From: an uncultured Campylobacter sp.
GTDB lineage: Bacteria > Campylobacterota > Campylobacteria > Campylobacterales > Campylobacteraceae
Assembly (NCBI GenBank): GCA_934728065.1
Contig: CAKVDW010000011.1
Location: 1-64,000 of the forward strand
DNA length: 64,000 bases
Direction of reading: 5' to 3'
A model generated the notes under the pieces. That model saw only the letters and a list, made by a program, of their open reading frames with translations. It was not told the DNA's origin and made no database searches. Shown one piece after another: positions 25,779 to 36,451 of the stretch (positions are counted from its first letter, which is position 1; each line of letters opens with the position of its first letter). The translations under genes and the position numbers were made by a program.

Positions 25779-25973
25779 ATGATGACGGAAGCATTGATAA
25801 AGCCATTAAAACTCAGGGGCAAGGACTGCGATAGACTTGTTAAAGAAGCATTTTCAGAGGAAAATCGCAAAAGAGTTGAGCATTTTAACAAATATGAGCG
25901 CCCAAAATATCACAATCCTGTGAATCGAAAGCCAAAATTAAGTGTCGAAGAAATAATGAAAGCTTATGAATGA
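25779..25973 (+). CDS. Small protein upstream of GNAT gene, candidate antitoxin
   Basis: A 64-residue basic protein (MMTEALIKPLKLRGKDCDRL, NKYERPKYHNPVNRKPKLS, ending VEEIMKAYE). It lacks the ribbon-helix-helix of the usual GNAT antitoxins (DUF1778 type). It ends in a four-base ATGA overlap with the acetyltransferase gene, a typical toxin-antitoxin arrangement. The start could equally be the second ATG at 25782, which has better spacing from AAAGGA. The antitoxin role is inferred from position and size only. Confidence 0.6.
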   Translation: MMTEALIKPLKLRGKDCDRLVKEAFSEENRKRVEHFNKYERPKYHNPVNRKPKLSVEEIMKAYE

Positions 25974-26545
25974 CGAAAATAGAGTTTAAAAAACTTTATT
26001 CTCGCAATAAGCTTGCTGATTTTATCGATACTAGCTCTACAAACCAAGTTAAAAAGATACTTAAAACCTTTGTTTGTGCTAAAAATGCTGATGTGCAAGA
26101 CTTTTTACACAACAAAGCCATAACCTTTGAGCGAAATTTGCGCTCTTGCACTTATTTGTATGTAAGCAATGCCGATAAAAGCGTGGTTGCATATATTACA
26201 CTTGGCATTAAATCTTTGCTAACTAATGATTTGAGTGATGAAACAGTTGTATTTTTAGACGGCTACACAAATGAAATTTCATCTATCCCTTGCTATCTCA
26301 TCGCACAGCTTGGCAAAAGCGATACTTGCAAAGAAAAAATCGGCAGTTTTTTGCTTGATGACGCTTTAAGCATAATTGACAAGGCGCAAGAAAGCTTAAA
26401 TGGGCGTTTTGTGCTGATTGACTCTGTAAATGATAAAAGGGTCATAAAATTTTATGAGCAAAATTCTTTCATCGCCATAGAAAATGACAAAAGCCTTAAA
26501 AGCATAAAGATGATAAAGCCTTATTTTGAGCATAATGAGCTTTAA
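25970..26545 (+). CDS. GNAT-family N-acetyltransferase, candidate toxin
   Basis: The 191-residue product has a GNAT-like layout: a helical N-terminus, strand TYLYVSNADKSVVAYITLGI, the substrate-side strand SSIPCYLIAQLGKSDTCKE followed by KIGSFLLDDALSII (acetyl-CoA loop region; the usual first Gly of QxxGxG is replaced), strand RFVLIDSVNDKRVIKFYEQN and the final SFIAIEND. Such YLIAQLGK-type acetyltransferases are common on mobile elements, often beside a small partner gene. Toxins of this superfamily acetylate aminoacyl-tRNA; whether this one does is inference. Confidence 0.7.
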   Translation: MTKIEFKKLYSRNKLADFIDTSSTNQVKKILKTFVCAKNADVQDFLHNKAITFERNLRSCTYLYVSNADKSVVAYITLGIKSLLTNDLSDETVVFLDGYTNEISSIPCYLIAQLGKSDTCKEKIGSFLLDDALSIIDKAQESLNGRFVLIDSVNDKRVIKFYEQNSFIAIENDKSLKSIKMIKPYFEHNEL

Positions 26546-26672
26546 ATTTAATAAAGGGCTTGAATTTAAATTTAAGATTTTACCGCTTTTTGCCTTTTGC
26601 GATAAAAATACTCATCAATGTTTTAAAATTTAAATTTTTTAAAAATTTATTTTATTTTAATTAATCAAGGAT

Positions 26673-26678
26673 TATAAT
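26673..26678 (+). promoter_or_regulatory. -10 element of ccoG
   Basis: TATAAT in AT-rich DNA 31 bases before the ccoG start. The 160 bases upstream, after the GNAT gene, hold nothing else that I recognise. Confidence 0.6.
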
Positions 26679-26709
26679 AGCGTTTTGACAAAATTTAAAG
26701 GACGCGCTT

Positions 26710-28059
26710 ATGCAGCTTACTCAATATGCGAAAAAAAGGTATCTTACCTACGGTTTTATAGCCCTTGTTGTTTTGGTTTTGCCCTTTGTGAGAATAAATG
26801 GCAACCACTTCTTTTTGCTTAGCTTTGACCACAAAAGACTTAATTTGTTTTTCATCGGCTTTGACACTCAAGAGCTTTACTTGATGCCTTTGGTGCTTAT
26901 CGGGCTTTTTTTGAGCATTTTTTTCATCACTACTTTAGCGGGTCGAATTTGGTGTGCTTGGGGCTGTCCGCAGACTATATTTCGCGTGATTTATAGGGAT
27001 TTGATACAAACAAAATTGCTTAAAATTCACGGCTCACTTAAGAACAAGCAAAAAGCTGATGCAAGCTCTAGCTTTAAGAAATTCATAGGCGTTTGTCTTT
27101 TTTATGTCATTGCTTTGGTGGCTGTGAGTAACTTGCTTTGGTATTTTGTGCCACCTGAGGACTTTTTTGCTTATCTTCAAAATCCAGCAGAACATAGGCT
27201 TTTGCTTGGAATTTTGTTTGTGGCAAGCCTTCTTTTTACCCTTGATATTTGCTTTTTGCAGGAAAATTTTTGCGTGTATGTCTGCCCTTATGCAAGAATT
27301 CAAAGCGTTATGTTTGATACAAATACCTTGCAGGTTATTTATGATGAAAAAAGAGGGGGAAAAATTTTTGAGGGTGCTACAAAACTTCACAAAAAGCCAC
27401 CTCAAGGCGAGTGTGTGGGCTGTGAAGCCTGTGTGGCTATATGTCCTACTCATATAGATATAAGAAGGGGAATGCAGCTTGAGTGTATCAACTGTTTAGA
27501 ATGCGCTGATGCCTGTTCTGTCGTGCAGGGTAAGCTTGGACGGACGAGTTTGATTAATTGGACGAGCTTTGAAGCTGTTCAAAATGGAGCGAAGACGAAG
27601 TATTTTCGCTTTAGAACTGTGGCTTATGGGGTGGTTTTGTCAATAGTCTTTGTCGCCTTGCTCATTACAGGCTCTAAAAAGGAATTTATGCTCTTAAATA
27701 TCAACCGCTCAAGCGAACTTTATGAGATAAAACACCAAAACGAACAAGCCTTAGTGAGAAATGCTTATGTGTTTTTGTTCCACAACACCGACAATAAAAC
27801 GCATAAGTATTATTTTGAAGCTAAAATTCAAGGCAAGGAGGGTGCTTTGAGGATAGTTCGACCGAGTGAGCCTTTTGAGCTTGGGGCTGGAAAAAAAGCT
27901 AAAAAAATCGTGGTTTTAGAAGCTACTGAAAATTTAGCCCAAAGTGAGGTAGAAGACACTATCTTGCCTTTGCAAATTCGCGCTTATTCGCTTGATGATG
28001 AGAAGATTGAGGTGTTTAGAGAAAGCATTTTTGTGCATCCTCAAAGAAATTACGAGTGA
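26710..28059 (+). CDS. ccoG: CcoG/RdxA-type ferredoxin membrane protein
   Basis: Inner-membrane iron-sulfur protein linked to cbb3 oxidase assembly (copper delivery) in other bacteria. The 449-residue product has an N-terminal membrane helix (YGFIALVVLVLPFVRINGNH), the conserved GRIWCAWGCPQTIFR, three further helices, and two clusters of 4Fe-4S cysteines: CVGCEACVAICP and CINCLECADACS. The C-terminal third, after a last membrane helix (VVLSIVFVALLITGS), is a periplasmic Ig-like domain. In C. jejuni (Cj0369c) this gene lies between cmeR and rpsU, as here except for the inserted porin, toxin-antitoxin and purA genes. Confidence 0.92.
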   Translation: MQLTQYAKKRYLTYGFIALVVLVLPFVRINGNHFFLLSFDHKRLNLFFIGFDTQELYLMPLVLIGLFLSIFFITTLAGRIWCAWGCPQTIFRVIYRDLIQTKLLKIHGSLKNKQKADASSSFKKFIGVCLFYVIALVAVSNLLWYFVPPEDFFAYLQNPAEHRLLLGILFVASLLFTLDICFLQENFCVYVCPYARIQSVMFDTNTLQVIYDEKRGGKIFEGATKLHKKPPQGECVGCEACVAICPTHIDIRRGMQLECINCLECADACSVVQGKLGRTSLINWTSFEAVQNGAKTKYFRFRTVAYGVVLSIVFVALLITGSKKEFMLLNINRSSELYEIKHQNEQALVRNAYVFLFHNTDNKTHKYYFEAKIQGKEGALRIVRPSEPFELGAGKKAKKIVVLEATENLAQSEVEDTILPLQIRAYSLDDEKIEVFRESIFVHPQRNYE

Positions 28060-28062
28060 AAA

Positions 28063-28090
28063 TTCAGCAAATTTTACAAAACTTGCTGAA
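28063..28090 (+). terminator. Possible ccoG terminator
   Basis: TTCAGCAA and TTGCTGAA (eight-base stem) around a 12-base loop, four bases after the ccoG stop; followed by AATTTGGG, so the U-tract is poor. Confidence 0.45.
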
Positions 28091-28138
28091 AATTTGGGTA
28101 AAATTAAGGCTAAAAAGCTGATTTAAAAAAGGAAAAAA

Positions 28139-28355
28139 ATGACCCTAGTCATAGAAAATGTGCAAGCTGAATTTTTGCCAAGCTTAAAAGCCTTTGTCAA
28201 GGCAATTAATGCTAAATACAAGGTCGAAAAACCCAAACTTAGCGAATTTGAAAAAGAGGTGTTAAAGGCTGATAGGCAAATTCAAAGAGATATTAAAAAT
28301 GGCAAAGCCAAAGCCTATAAAAGTGCAAAAAAAATGCACGAGGACATTTTAAATA

Positions 28356-28369
<14 letters not shown>
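28139..28369 (+). CDS. RelB/DinJ-like antitoxin of a YafQ-type pair
   Basis: A 76-residue charged helical protein (MTLVIENVQAEFLPSLKAFV, PKLSEFEKEVLKADRQIQRD) in the position of a type II antitoxin. The C-terminal half is Lys-rich and would wrap the toxin. Its last 14 bases overlap the toxin gene, and AAAAGGA precedes the ATG. It seems intact although its toxin is frameshifted, so it could persist to silence related toxins elsewhere. Confidence 0.7.
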
Positions 28370-30311
<1,942 letters not shown>

Positions 30312-30319
<8 letters not shown>

Positions 30320-30866
30320 AAAAAATTTAAGCCTTTTACTCTTTAGCCTTTCTTTGCTTTGGGGTATAAGTGCAAGCCAAGAACAGCAGTATTTAGAAAC
30401 CAAAAGACAACAGTTTGAAGTGCAAACTAGAGAGCTAAACGAGGCTAGACACGCTTTAGAAGCTTATAAGACTTCTTTTGAAGCCTTACAAAAACAAAGG
30501 ATTGAAGAGCTGGTTAAAAAAGAGGCTGAAATAAATGCCACCTTAGACAAAATAGAACAAGTAAAAAAGGCAAATGAGGAAATTTTGCAAAAAACCCAAG
30601 AAAATCTTAAAAGCATAGATGAAAAAACCACAGGGCGAGTTAAAGAAATTTATGCTCAAATGAAAGACAGTGCCATAGCCGATGTGCTTTCTCAAATGGA
30701 TGCGAGTGAGGCGAGTAAAATCATACTTTCGCTTGAAGCGCGTAAAATTTCTGGTGTGCTTTCAAAAATGGAGCCAAACAAGGCAAGCGAGCTTACCTTG
30801 CTCATTAAGAATTTAGACCAAAACAATACCCAAGCTCAAAGCCAAGATACAAACTCAAGTCAATGA
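30312..30866 (+). CDS. MotE-like periplasmic glycoprotein (Cj1496c-like)
   Basis: The 184-residue product has a signal peptide or anchor (NLSLLLFSLSLLWGISASQ), a long coiled coil (TRELNEARHALEAYKTSFEA), and a C-terminal MgtE-N-like helical domain (VLSQMDASEASKIILSLEAR, ISGVLSKMEPNKASELTLL), the MotE family pattern. Two PglB N-glycosylation sequons D/E-x-N-x-S/T are present: EINAT (Asn75) and DTNSS (Asn181). Cj1496c of C. jejuni is a known N-glycoprotein affecting invasion and chick colonisation, and has sites in similar positions. MotE helps MotC stability and motor function in C. jejuni relatives. Confidence 0.82.
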
Positions 30867-30868
30867 AT

Positions 30869-31225
30869 TTAGTTTAAAAAGAGTTCTTTAAAGCGTTTGT
30901 TGGCGTATTCTTCAACATCTTTTTGCAAAATTTCATAGTTTTTCATCAATTCTTTGGCGCGTGGGGTGAGTTTTGTGCCTGAAGTTTCACTACGACCTTG
31001 CCTTTTGATGACTAATTCTTCGCCTGAGTTGCTTTGTAAGTCGTGAAGATGAACCCAAGCTTTTTTGTAGTTTATCCCCATAGCCTCAGCAGCCTTAAGT
31101 ATGCTTCCTGTTTTTTCTATGTATTCTAAAAGCTCGGTTTTACCTTTGCCAAAAAGGATTTCTCCTTGTAGGTTGGCTATCCAAGTCTTTGTTTTTACCA
31201 TTAGCTTTTTGTTTTGAGAACTCAT
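30869..31225 (-). CDS. ModE-like (LysR-type HTH) regulator
   Basis: The 118-residue product has the ModE N-terminal winged helix: GKGKTELLEYIEKTGSILKA, AEAMGINYKKAWVHLHDLQS, and RQGRSETSGTKLTPRAKELM. It lacks the C-terminal molybdate-binding (TOBE) domains of E. coli ModE, as C. jejuni ModE does. I choose ATG 31225 after AAAGGAAC; the upstream in-frame ATG at 31279 has no ribosome site. It is not beside mod transport genes here, lying divergently from cmeR, so its targets cannot be read from context. mobA elsewhere in the window shows that molybdoenzymes are used. Confidence 0.82.
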   Translation of the reverse strand: MSSQNKKLMVKTKTWIANLQGEILFGKGKTELLEYIEKTGSILKAAEAMGINYKKAWVHLHDLQSNSGEELVIKRQGRSETSGTKLTPRAKELMKNYEILQKDVEEYANKRFKELFLN

Positions 31226-31290
31226 TTTTGTTCCTTTATTCTTTTTTATTTTATTTTTACTTGTAAATTTATATTTCACAAGGGATTTAA

Positions 31291-31296
31291 ATTATA
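31291..31296 (-). promoter_or_regulatory. -10 element of the ModE-like gene
   Basis: Minus-strand TATAAT 66 bases upstream of the ATG at 31225. Confidence 0.5.
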
Positions 31297-31369
31297 CCTT
31301 ATAATAATAAACAAAAAGATATTTATAAAAATATTTGATGATTTTAGAAATTTTTTCCCTAAACTTTGC

Positions 31370-31375
31370 TACAAT
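31370..31375 (+). promoter_or_regulatory. Extended -10 promoter of cmeR
   Basis: TG-C-TACAAT preceded by T-rich DNA, 28 bases before the cmeR ATG at 31404; TTGGAG serves as ribosome site. Confidence 0.5.
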
Positions 31376-31403
31376 TTTGTAAAAAATTATATTTGGAGTT
31401 ACA

Positions 31404-32009
31404 ATGGAACAACAAAAGGTTAAAAAATCCGTCTTAAGGCTTGAGAAAATCAAATCCACCGCCTTAGAACTTTTTTTAAAAAAGGGCTATGAGGAAACAA
31501 ATCTTAGAGACATCATCGCTATTTCTGGTGGGTCTTTTTCTGATATTTATAAAAAATTTACCAACAAACAAGGTTTGTTTTTTAGCCTCATTAGCGATAT
31601 AATCCAAGAAACACACCAAAAAGACTTGCAGAATTTAAACAAAAAACTTGATTTGAGGGAGTTTTTATATGCTTTTACAAAAAATTTCATCGACATTTTG
31701 GGTAATGAGAGGGATTTGGCTTTGTTTAAGCTCATTTTATCTCAACTTCACAACAGCCAAAACAAGGCTTTAGTTGAATTTTTTGAAAAAAACCAAGAAA
31801 TAAGCCCTGAACAAGTGCTTATGACTTATTTTAAAGGCTGTAAGGGTGCTTTGGGCAAGGACTCTCAAAGGTATGCGAAGTTATTTTTACATATACTTAG
31901 GGGTTATACTGTGGAAAAGGTCGTTTTAAATGCGCCCTTAATGAGCGAAAAAGAAAGAAAAGAATACACTGAATTCGTGGTTGAGTTCTTTTTAAAAGCC
32001 GTTTCGTAA
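31404..32009 (+). CDS. cmeR: TetR-family repressor CmeR
   Basis: Represses the adjacent cmeABC efflux operon and other genes; bile salts release it in C. jejuni. The 201-residue product has a TetR helix-turn-helix (IKSTALELFLKKGYEETNLR, DIIAISGGSFSDIYKKFTNK, QGLFFSLISDIIQE) and a divergent ligand-binding C-terminal domain. It lies immediately upstream of and codirectional with cmeA, 99 bases apart, with a candidate operator in the gap. Confidence 0.92.
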   Translation: MEQQKVKKSVLRLEKIKSTALELFLKKGYEETNLRDIIAISGGSFSDIYKKFTNKQGLFFSLISDIIQETHQKDLQNLNKKLDLREFLYAFTKNFIDILGNERDLALFKLILSQLHNSQNKALVEFFEKNQEISPEQVLMTYFKGCKGALGKDSQRYAKLFLHILRGYTVEKVVLNAPLMSEKERKEYTEFVVEFFLKAVS

Positions 32010-32040
32010 TCCTTGTAACCTTTCATTAACAAAATAAAAC

Positions 32041-32046
32041 TATAAT
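32041..32046 (+). promoter_or_regulatory. -10 element of cmeABC
   Basis: TATAAT in the cmeR-cmeA gap, 62 bases before the cmeA ATG; predicted start near 32053. Confidence 0.5.
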
Positions 32047-32069
32047 AAAAATTCGCAAAAATTAAAATG

Positions 32070-32085
32070 TGTAATTTTTGTTACT
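32070..32085 (+). promoter_or_regulatory. Candidate CmeR operator
   Basis: TGTAATTTTTGTTACT is an imperfect 16-base inverted repeat of the same length and half-sites as the C. jejuni CmeR box (TGTAATAAATATTACA). It sits just downstream of the predicted transcription start and would block cmeABC transcription. A weaker related sequence, TGTAACCTTTCATTAACA, lies near 32014. Confidence 0.6.
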
Positions 32086-32108
32086 ATATAAATTTCAAGG
32101 AAACAACG

Positions 32109-33227
32109 ATGAAAAATTTAAGATTTCTTTTGGCGAATTTTTGCTTTATTGCTTTATTTTTAGGCTGTTCTGATGAAAAACCGCCTCAACAAATGTCCGC
32201 TCAACCTGTCAGCACTATGATAGCAAAAAGCGATAATATAAACTTAAGCTTTTCGTATCCTGCAAGATTAGTCAGTGAAGAGGATGTGGTTATTAAGCCA
32301 AAAATTAGCGGTGCTGTGGTGCAAAAATTTTTCAAGGCTGGAGATAAGGTAGAAAAAGATGATGTTTTGTTTTTAATCGAGCCTGAAAAATACGAAGCGA
32401 GTTTAAACATAGCTAAAGCAGCCTTGCTTGTGGCTGAGTCAAATTACGAAAATGCTAGAAAAGACCATAGCAGAAATGAAATTTTAGTCGATAAACAAGC
32501 CATTTCTCAAAAAGAATATGACACAAGTTTGGCTAATTTTAACAGCGCAAAGGCAAATTTAGAAAGCGCAAAGGCTCAAGTTCAAAACGCTCAACTTGAT
32601 TTTAACCACACAAGTGTGAGCGCGCCTTTTAGTGGCATTGTAGGCGATGCTTTAATCAATGTTGGCGAGTATGTTAATGCAAGTTCAACCCAACTTGTTC
32701 GCATAACTAATCTCAACCCTATCTATGCGGATTTTTACATTTCTGATTTAGAAAAGCTTAATATAGAAAAAAACCTTGCTGATGGGGCTTGGGAAATTCA
32801 AAATGTTGATGCGAGTATTAAGGTTGAGGGCAGGGAAATTAAGGGTAAGTTGTATTTTGTTGATTCTGTTATTGATGAAAAAAGTGGTAGCGTAAAGGCT
32901 AAGGCTGTTTTTGATAACAACGAAACAAAGCTTTTGCCCGGCACTTTCACAACGCTTACTTCAAATGGTTTTGTCCAAAAAAGTGGCTTTAAAATTCCAC
33001 AAGTTGCGATTTTGCAAGATGTGAGAAACACTTATGTTTATACCTTAAGTGCTGATAATAAGGTGCAAAAAACTATTGTGAAATTGAGTTTTCAAACAAA
33101 TGATTATGCTGTGGTGAGCGAGGGCTTAAAAGATGGGGATAAAATCATCTTAGATAACTTCAAAAAGATAGCTCCTGGTGCTTCCGTGCAAGAACTTCCA
33201 CAGCAAGGGCAGGCTGGAGGTCGTTAA
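32109..33227 (+). CDS. cmeA: RND efflux periplasmic adaptor CmeA
   Basis: Membrane-fusion protein joining CmeB to CmeC. The 372-residue precursor is a lipoprotein (signal LRFLLANFCFIALFLGCSDE, lipobox LFLGC). It contains the lipoyl half-motifs VVIKPKISGAVVQKFFKAGD and LDFNHTSVSAPFSGIVGDAL around a helical hairpin, followed by beta-barrel and membrane-proximal domains (NLNPIYADFYISDLEKLNI). I start at ATG 32109 after CAAGGAAAC; an in-frame upstream ATG adds 14 residues and lies within the operator region. Its TAA shares one base with the cmeB start. Confidence 0.95.
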   Translation: MKNLRFLLANFCFIALFLGCSDEKPPQQMSAQPVSTMIAKSDNINLSFSYPARLVSEEDVVIKPKISGAVVQKFFKAGDKVEKDDVLFLIEPEKYEASLNIAKAALLVAESNYENARKDHSRNEILVDKQAISQKEYDTSLANFNSAKANLESAKAQVQNAQLDFNHTSVSAPFSGIVGDALINVGEYVNASSTQLVRITNLNPIYADFYISDLEKLNIEKNLADGAWEIQNVDASIKVEGREIKGKLYFVDSVIDEKSGSVKAKAVFDNNETKLLPGTFTTLTSNGFVQKSGFKIPQVAILQDVRNTYVYTLSADNKVQKTIVKLSFQTNDYAVVSEGLKDGDKIILDNFKKIAPGASVQELPQQGQAGGR

Positions 33228-36200
33228 TGTTTTCTAAATTTTTTATTGACAGACCTGTTTTTGCCTCCGTTGTCGCCATTATCATTTGTTTAGCAGGGGT
33301 CATTTGTATAAAGTCTTTGCCTATGGAGCAATACCCCTCACTCACTCCTCCAACAGTGAGTATCACGGCGACTTATTCAGGTGCTGATGCAAAGAGTATA
33401 GCTGAAGAAGTGGCTGTGCCTTTAGAAGATGCGATAAATGGCGTTGAAAATATGATTTATATGGATACTACAAGCTCGGGTGCTGGTTATATGCGTTCGA
33501 CTGTGTATTTTGAAATAGGCACAGACCCAAATCAAGCAACCATTGATGTGAATAACCGCATTTCTCAAGCTACTGCAAAACTGCCTGAAAGCGTGAGGAG
33601 ACTTGGGGTTACAGTAAGAAAGGCAAGTCCTGCTATGCTTGCTGTTGTATCTGTGTATTCAAAAGACGGTTCAATGGACCCAACAGAAATTTATAATTAT
33701 ATCCTGCTTAATATCTTAGATGACTTAAAAAGAATTCCAGGTGTAGGCGATGCTAACGCCATAGGCAATAAAAACTACGCTATGCGTGTGTGGCTTAAGC
33801 CTGATTTACTCAGCAAATACGGCGTTACAGCAAGTGAGGTTATAGCCTCTATAAATGAACAAAACGCTCAATATGCCGCTGGCAAAATAGGCGAAGAACC
33901 GCTTGAGAAAAAATCCCCTTATGTGTATGCCATTACCATAAATTCTAAACTTAAAACCCCTGCCGAGTTTGAAAATATCATCTTAAGGGTAAATTCAAAC
34001 GGCTCTTATTTGCGGCTTAAAGATGTTGCTAATGTTGAAATAGGCTCACAGCAATACAATTCTCAAGGACGGCTAAACGGCAATGCTGCTGTGCCTATAA
34101 TGATAAATTTGCAATCAGGCGCAAACGCCATTGAAGTGGCTGAACTTGTAAAAGCTAAAATGCAAGAACTTGAGGTCAATTTTCCAGCAGGACTTGCTTA
34201 TAGCATTCCTTATGATACCACAGAATTCATTTTATCATCTATTAAAGAGGTGCTTAAAACCTTTATTGAAGCCTTTGTTTTAGTTGTCATCGTTATGTAT
34301 ATGTTTTTGAAAAACTTTCGCTCCACTGTTATACCGATGATTGCGATGCCCGTTTCTTTGCTTGGCACTTTTGTGGGGCTTTATTTGCTAGGTTTTAGTA
34401 TAAATTTGCTGACACTTTTTGCGCTTATCCTTGCCATAGGCATTGTGGTTGATGATGCTATCATTGTGGTTGAAAATGTCGATAGAATCATACACGAAAA
34501 CAAAGACATAAGCATAAAAGAGGCGACTGTTGAGTCGATGAAAGAAATCACCACGCCTGTTATTTCAATCGTGCTTGTTTTAAGTGCTGTTTTTATACCT
34601 GTAAGCTTTATGGGTGGCTTTGTGGGACAAATTCAAAAGCAGTTTGCCTTGACTTTGGTTGTGGCAGTAGCCATTTCTGGCTTTGTTGCCCTTACTTTAA
34701 CCCCTGCTTTGTGCGCTATTTTCTTAAAGCGAAATATGGGACAACCCTTTAAATTTGTAGTGAAATACAATGATTTTTTTGATTGGAGCAGGGATATTTT
34801 TGCTAACTGTGTAAAATATGTCTTGCAAAGAGCAAAATTTTTTGTTTGTGTTTTTGTGGGAATGCTCTTTGCTGTTTATGGTCTTTATAAGCTTGTGCCA
34901 ACTTCACTTGTGCCACAAGAAGACCAAGCAGTAGTCATTGCTATAACTAATCTTCCTCCAGCATCAGCCCTTTATAGAACAACTGAATACATAGATACCA
35001 TTTCAAAAGAGATAGATAAAAACTCAACTGTTAAATTTAATACCTCTATGGTGGGCTTTGATTTATTTACTAACTCACTTAAAGAAAATGCTGCTGTTTC
35101 TTTTATCACTATGCAAGATTGGAAAGATAGAAAAGAAAGTGCTTTTGAGCTGTCAAAATTTTTGAATATGCGGTATTTTATGAACCCACAAGCACAAACT
35201 TACTTTGTCAATCCACCGCCCATTCAAGGCTTAAGCCTTACAGGTGGCTTTGATATGTATGTGCAAAACCGCTCTGGCAAGAGCTATGAGGAAATTCAAA
35301 AGGATGTTAGCGCTCTTTTGGTAGCGGCGAATAAAAGAAAGGATTTGTCTCGTGTTAGAACTACGCTTGATACGACTTATCCTCAATTTAAAGCTGAAAT
35401 AGATAGAGATAAAATCAAATTCTACGGGCTTTCGATGAATGAGGTTTTCACCACACTTGCCTCAACTGTTGGAAATTATTATGTTAATGACTTTCCTATG
35501 CTTGGTAAGAATTTTCAAGTCAATGTCAGGGCTTTGGGAGATTTTAGAAACACACAAGAATCTTTGAAAAATATCTATGTTCGCTCTTCTAGTGGGGAGA
35601 TGATACCTTTAAGCTCGGTAATTACCCTTGTAAGAACAACAGGGGCTGATGATGTTAAACGCTTTAACCTCTTCCCATCAGCACTTGTGCAAGGAGACCC
35701 TGCTCCTGGTTATACCTCAGGTGAAGCCATAGCTGCTATAACTCAAGTGGCAAAAGAAACTTTGGGCGATGATTACACCATAGCTTGGTCGGGTTCGGCT
35801 TATCAAGAAGTAACAAGCTCTGGAGCTGGACAAACTTCAATGCTGCTTGGTCTTGTCTTTGTCTTTTTGATACTTGCAGCACAGTATGAAAGGTGGCTTA
35901 TACCGCTATCTGTGGTTACGGCTGTGCCTTTTGCGGTCTTTGGCTCTTTGCTTTTCACTTACATTCGTGGGCTAGACAATGACATTTACTTTCAAACAGG
36001 GCTTTTGCTGCTTATAGGACTAGCGGCTAAAAATGCTATACTTATCGTGGAATTTGCTATGGAATCTCATCTTAAAGATGGCAAGAGTGTATTTGATGCT
36101 TCTGTTGAGGCGGCGAGATTGAGATTTCGCCCTATTTGTATGACCTCTTTAGCCTTTTGTCTTGGGATTTTGCCCCTTGTCATCGCCACAGGTGCTGGTG

Positions 36201-36451
36201 CGGCAAGTCGCCACGCACTTGGCACGGGCTTAATAGGAGGTATGATAGCTGCAACCACACTTGCGCTTTTCTTTGTGCCTTTGTTCTTTTATATTTTAGA
36301 AAGCTTTAACCAAAATTCTAAGCTGTATTTAAGCAAGTTTGTCAATGCTTTAAAAAGCTTTAGCACTTATCTTGCGAAGTTAAATTTTATAGATTTTGCA
36401 AAGCTAAAAGACTTTATTGTCAAATTAATACAAAGGAGAAAAAATGTTTAA
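33227..36451 (+). CDS. cmeB: RND multidrug efflux transporter CmeB
   Basis: Proton-driven inner-membrane pump exporting bile salts, fluoroquinolones, macrolides and other drugs. The 1074-residue product has 12 membrane helices in two halves, the N-terminal MFSKFFIDRPVFASVVAIII, the proton-relay Asp pair in IGIVVDDAIIVVENVDRI, PTSLVPQEDQAVVIAITNLP, and the second-half QTGLLLLIGLAAKNAILIVE and LRFRPICMTSLAFCLGILPL. It is some 30 residues longer than C. jejuni CmeB (1040), the extra being a Lys- and Phe-rich C-terminal tail. It overlaps cmeC by eight bases. Confidence 0.96.
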   Translation: MFSKFFIDRPVFASVVAIIICLAGVICIKSLPMEQYPSLTPPTVSITATYSGADAKSIAEEVAVPLEDAINGVENMIYMDTTSSGAGYMRSTVYFEIGTDPNQATIDVNNRISQATAKLPESVRRLGVTVRKASPAMLAVVSVYSKDGSMDPTEIYNYILLNILDDLKRIPGVGDANAIGNKNYAMRVWLKPDLLSKYGVTASEVIASINEQNAQYAAGKIGEEPLEKKSPYVYAITINSKLKTPAEFENIILRVNSNGSYLRLKDVANVEIGSQQYNSQGRLNGNAAVPIMINLQSGANAIEVAELVKAKMQELEVNFPAGLAYSIPYDTTEFILSSIKEVLKTFIEAFVLVVIVMYMFLKNFRSTVIPMIAMPVSLLGTFVGLYLLGFSINLLTLFALILAIGIVVDDAIIVVENVDRIIHENKDISIKEATVESMKEITTPVISIVLVLSAVFIPVSFMGGFVGQIQKQFALTLVVAVAISGFVALTLTPALCAIFLKRNMGQPFKFVVKYNDFFDWSRDIFANCVKYVLQRAKFFVCVFVGMLFAVYGLYKLVPTSLVPQEDQAVVIAITNLPPASALYRTTEYIDTISKEIDKNSTVKFNTSMVGFDLFTNSLKENAAVSFITMQDWKDRKESAFELSKFLNMRYFMNPQAQTYFVNPPPIQGLSLTGGFDMYVQNRSGKSYEEIQKDVSALLVAANKRKDLSRVRTTLDTTYPQFKAEIDRDKIKFYGLSMNEVFTTLASTVGNYYVNDFPMLGKNFQVNVRALGDFRNTQESLKNIYVRSSSGEMIPLSSVITLVRTTGADDVKRFNLFPSALVQGDPAPGYTSGEAIAAITQVAKETLGDDYTIAWSGSAYQEVTSSGAGQTSMLLGLVFVFLILAAQYERWLIPLSVVTAVPFAVFGSLLFTYIRGLDNDIYFQTGLLLLIGLAAKNAILIVEFAMESHLKDGKSVFDASVEAARLRFRPICMTSLAFCLGILPLVIATGAGAASRHALGTGLIGGMIAATTLALFFVPLFFYILESFNQNSKLYLSKFVNALKSFSTYLAKLNFIDFAKLKDFIVKLIQRRKNV

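Noticed and set aside
25970..26545. RimI- or aminoglycoside-type acetyltransferase
   Set aside because: The motif order fits GNAT, but no RimI or drug-acetyltransferase signatures are visible; the overlap with a small upstream gene fits a toxin-antitoxin-like pair better.
26546..26709. tRNA or small RNA in the gap before ccoG
   Set aside because: No cloverleaf, CCA end or stable hairpin found; AT-rich sequence with a simple promoter. No tRNA or rRNA gene was recognised anywhere in the window.
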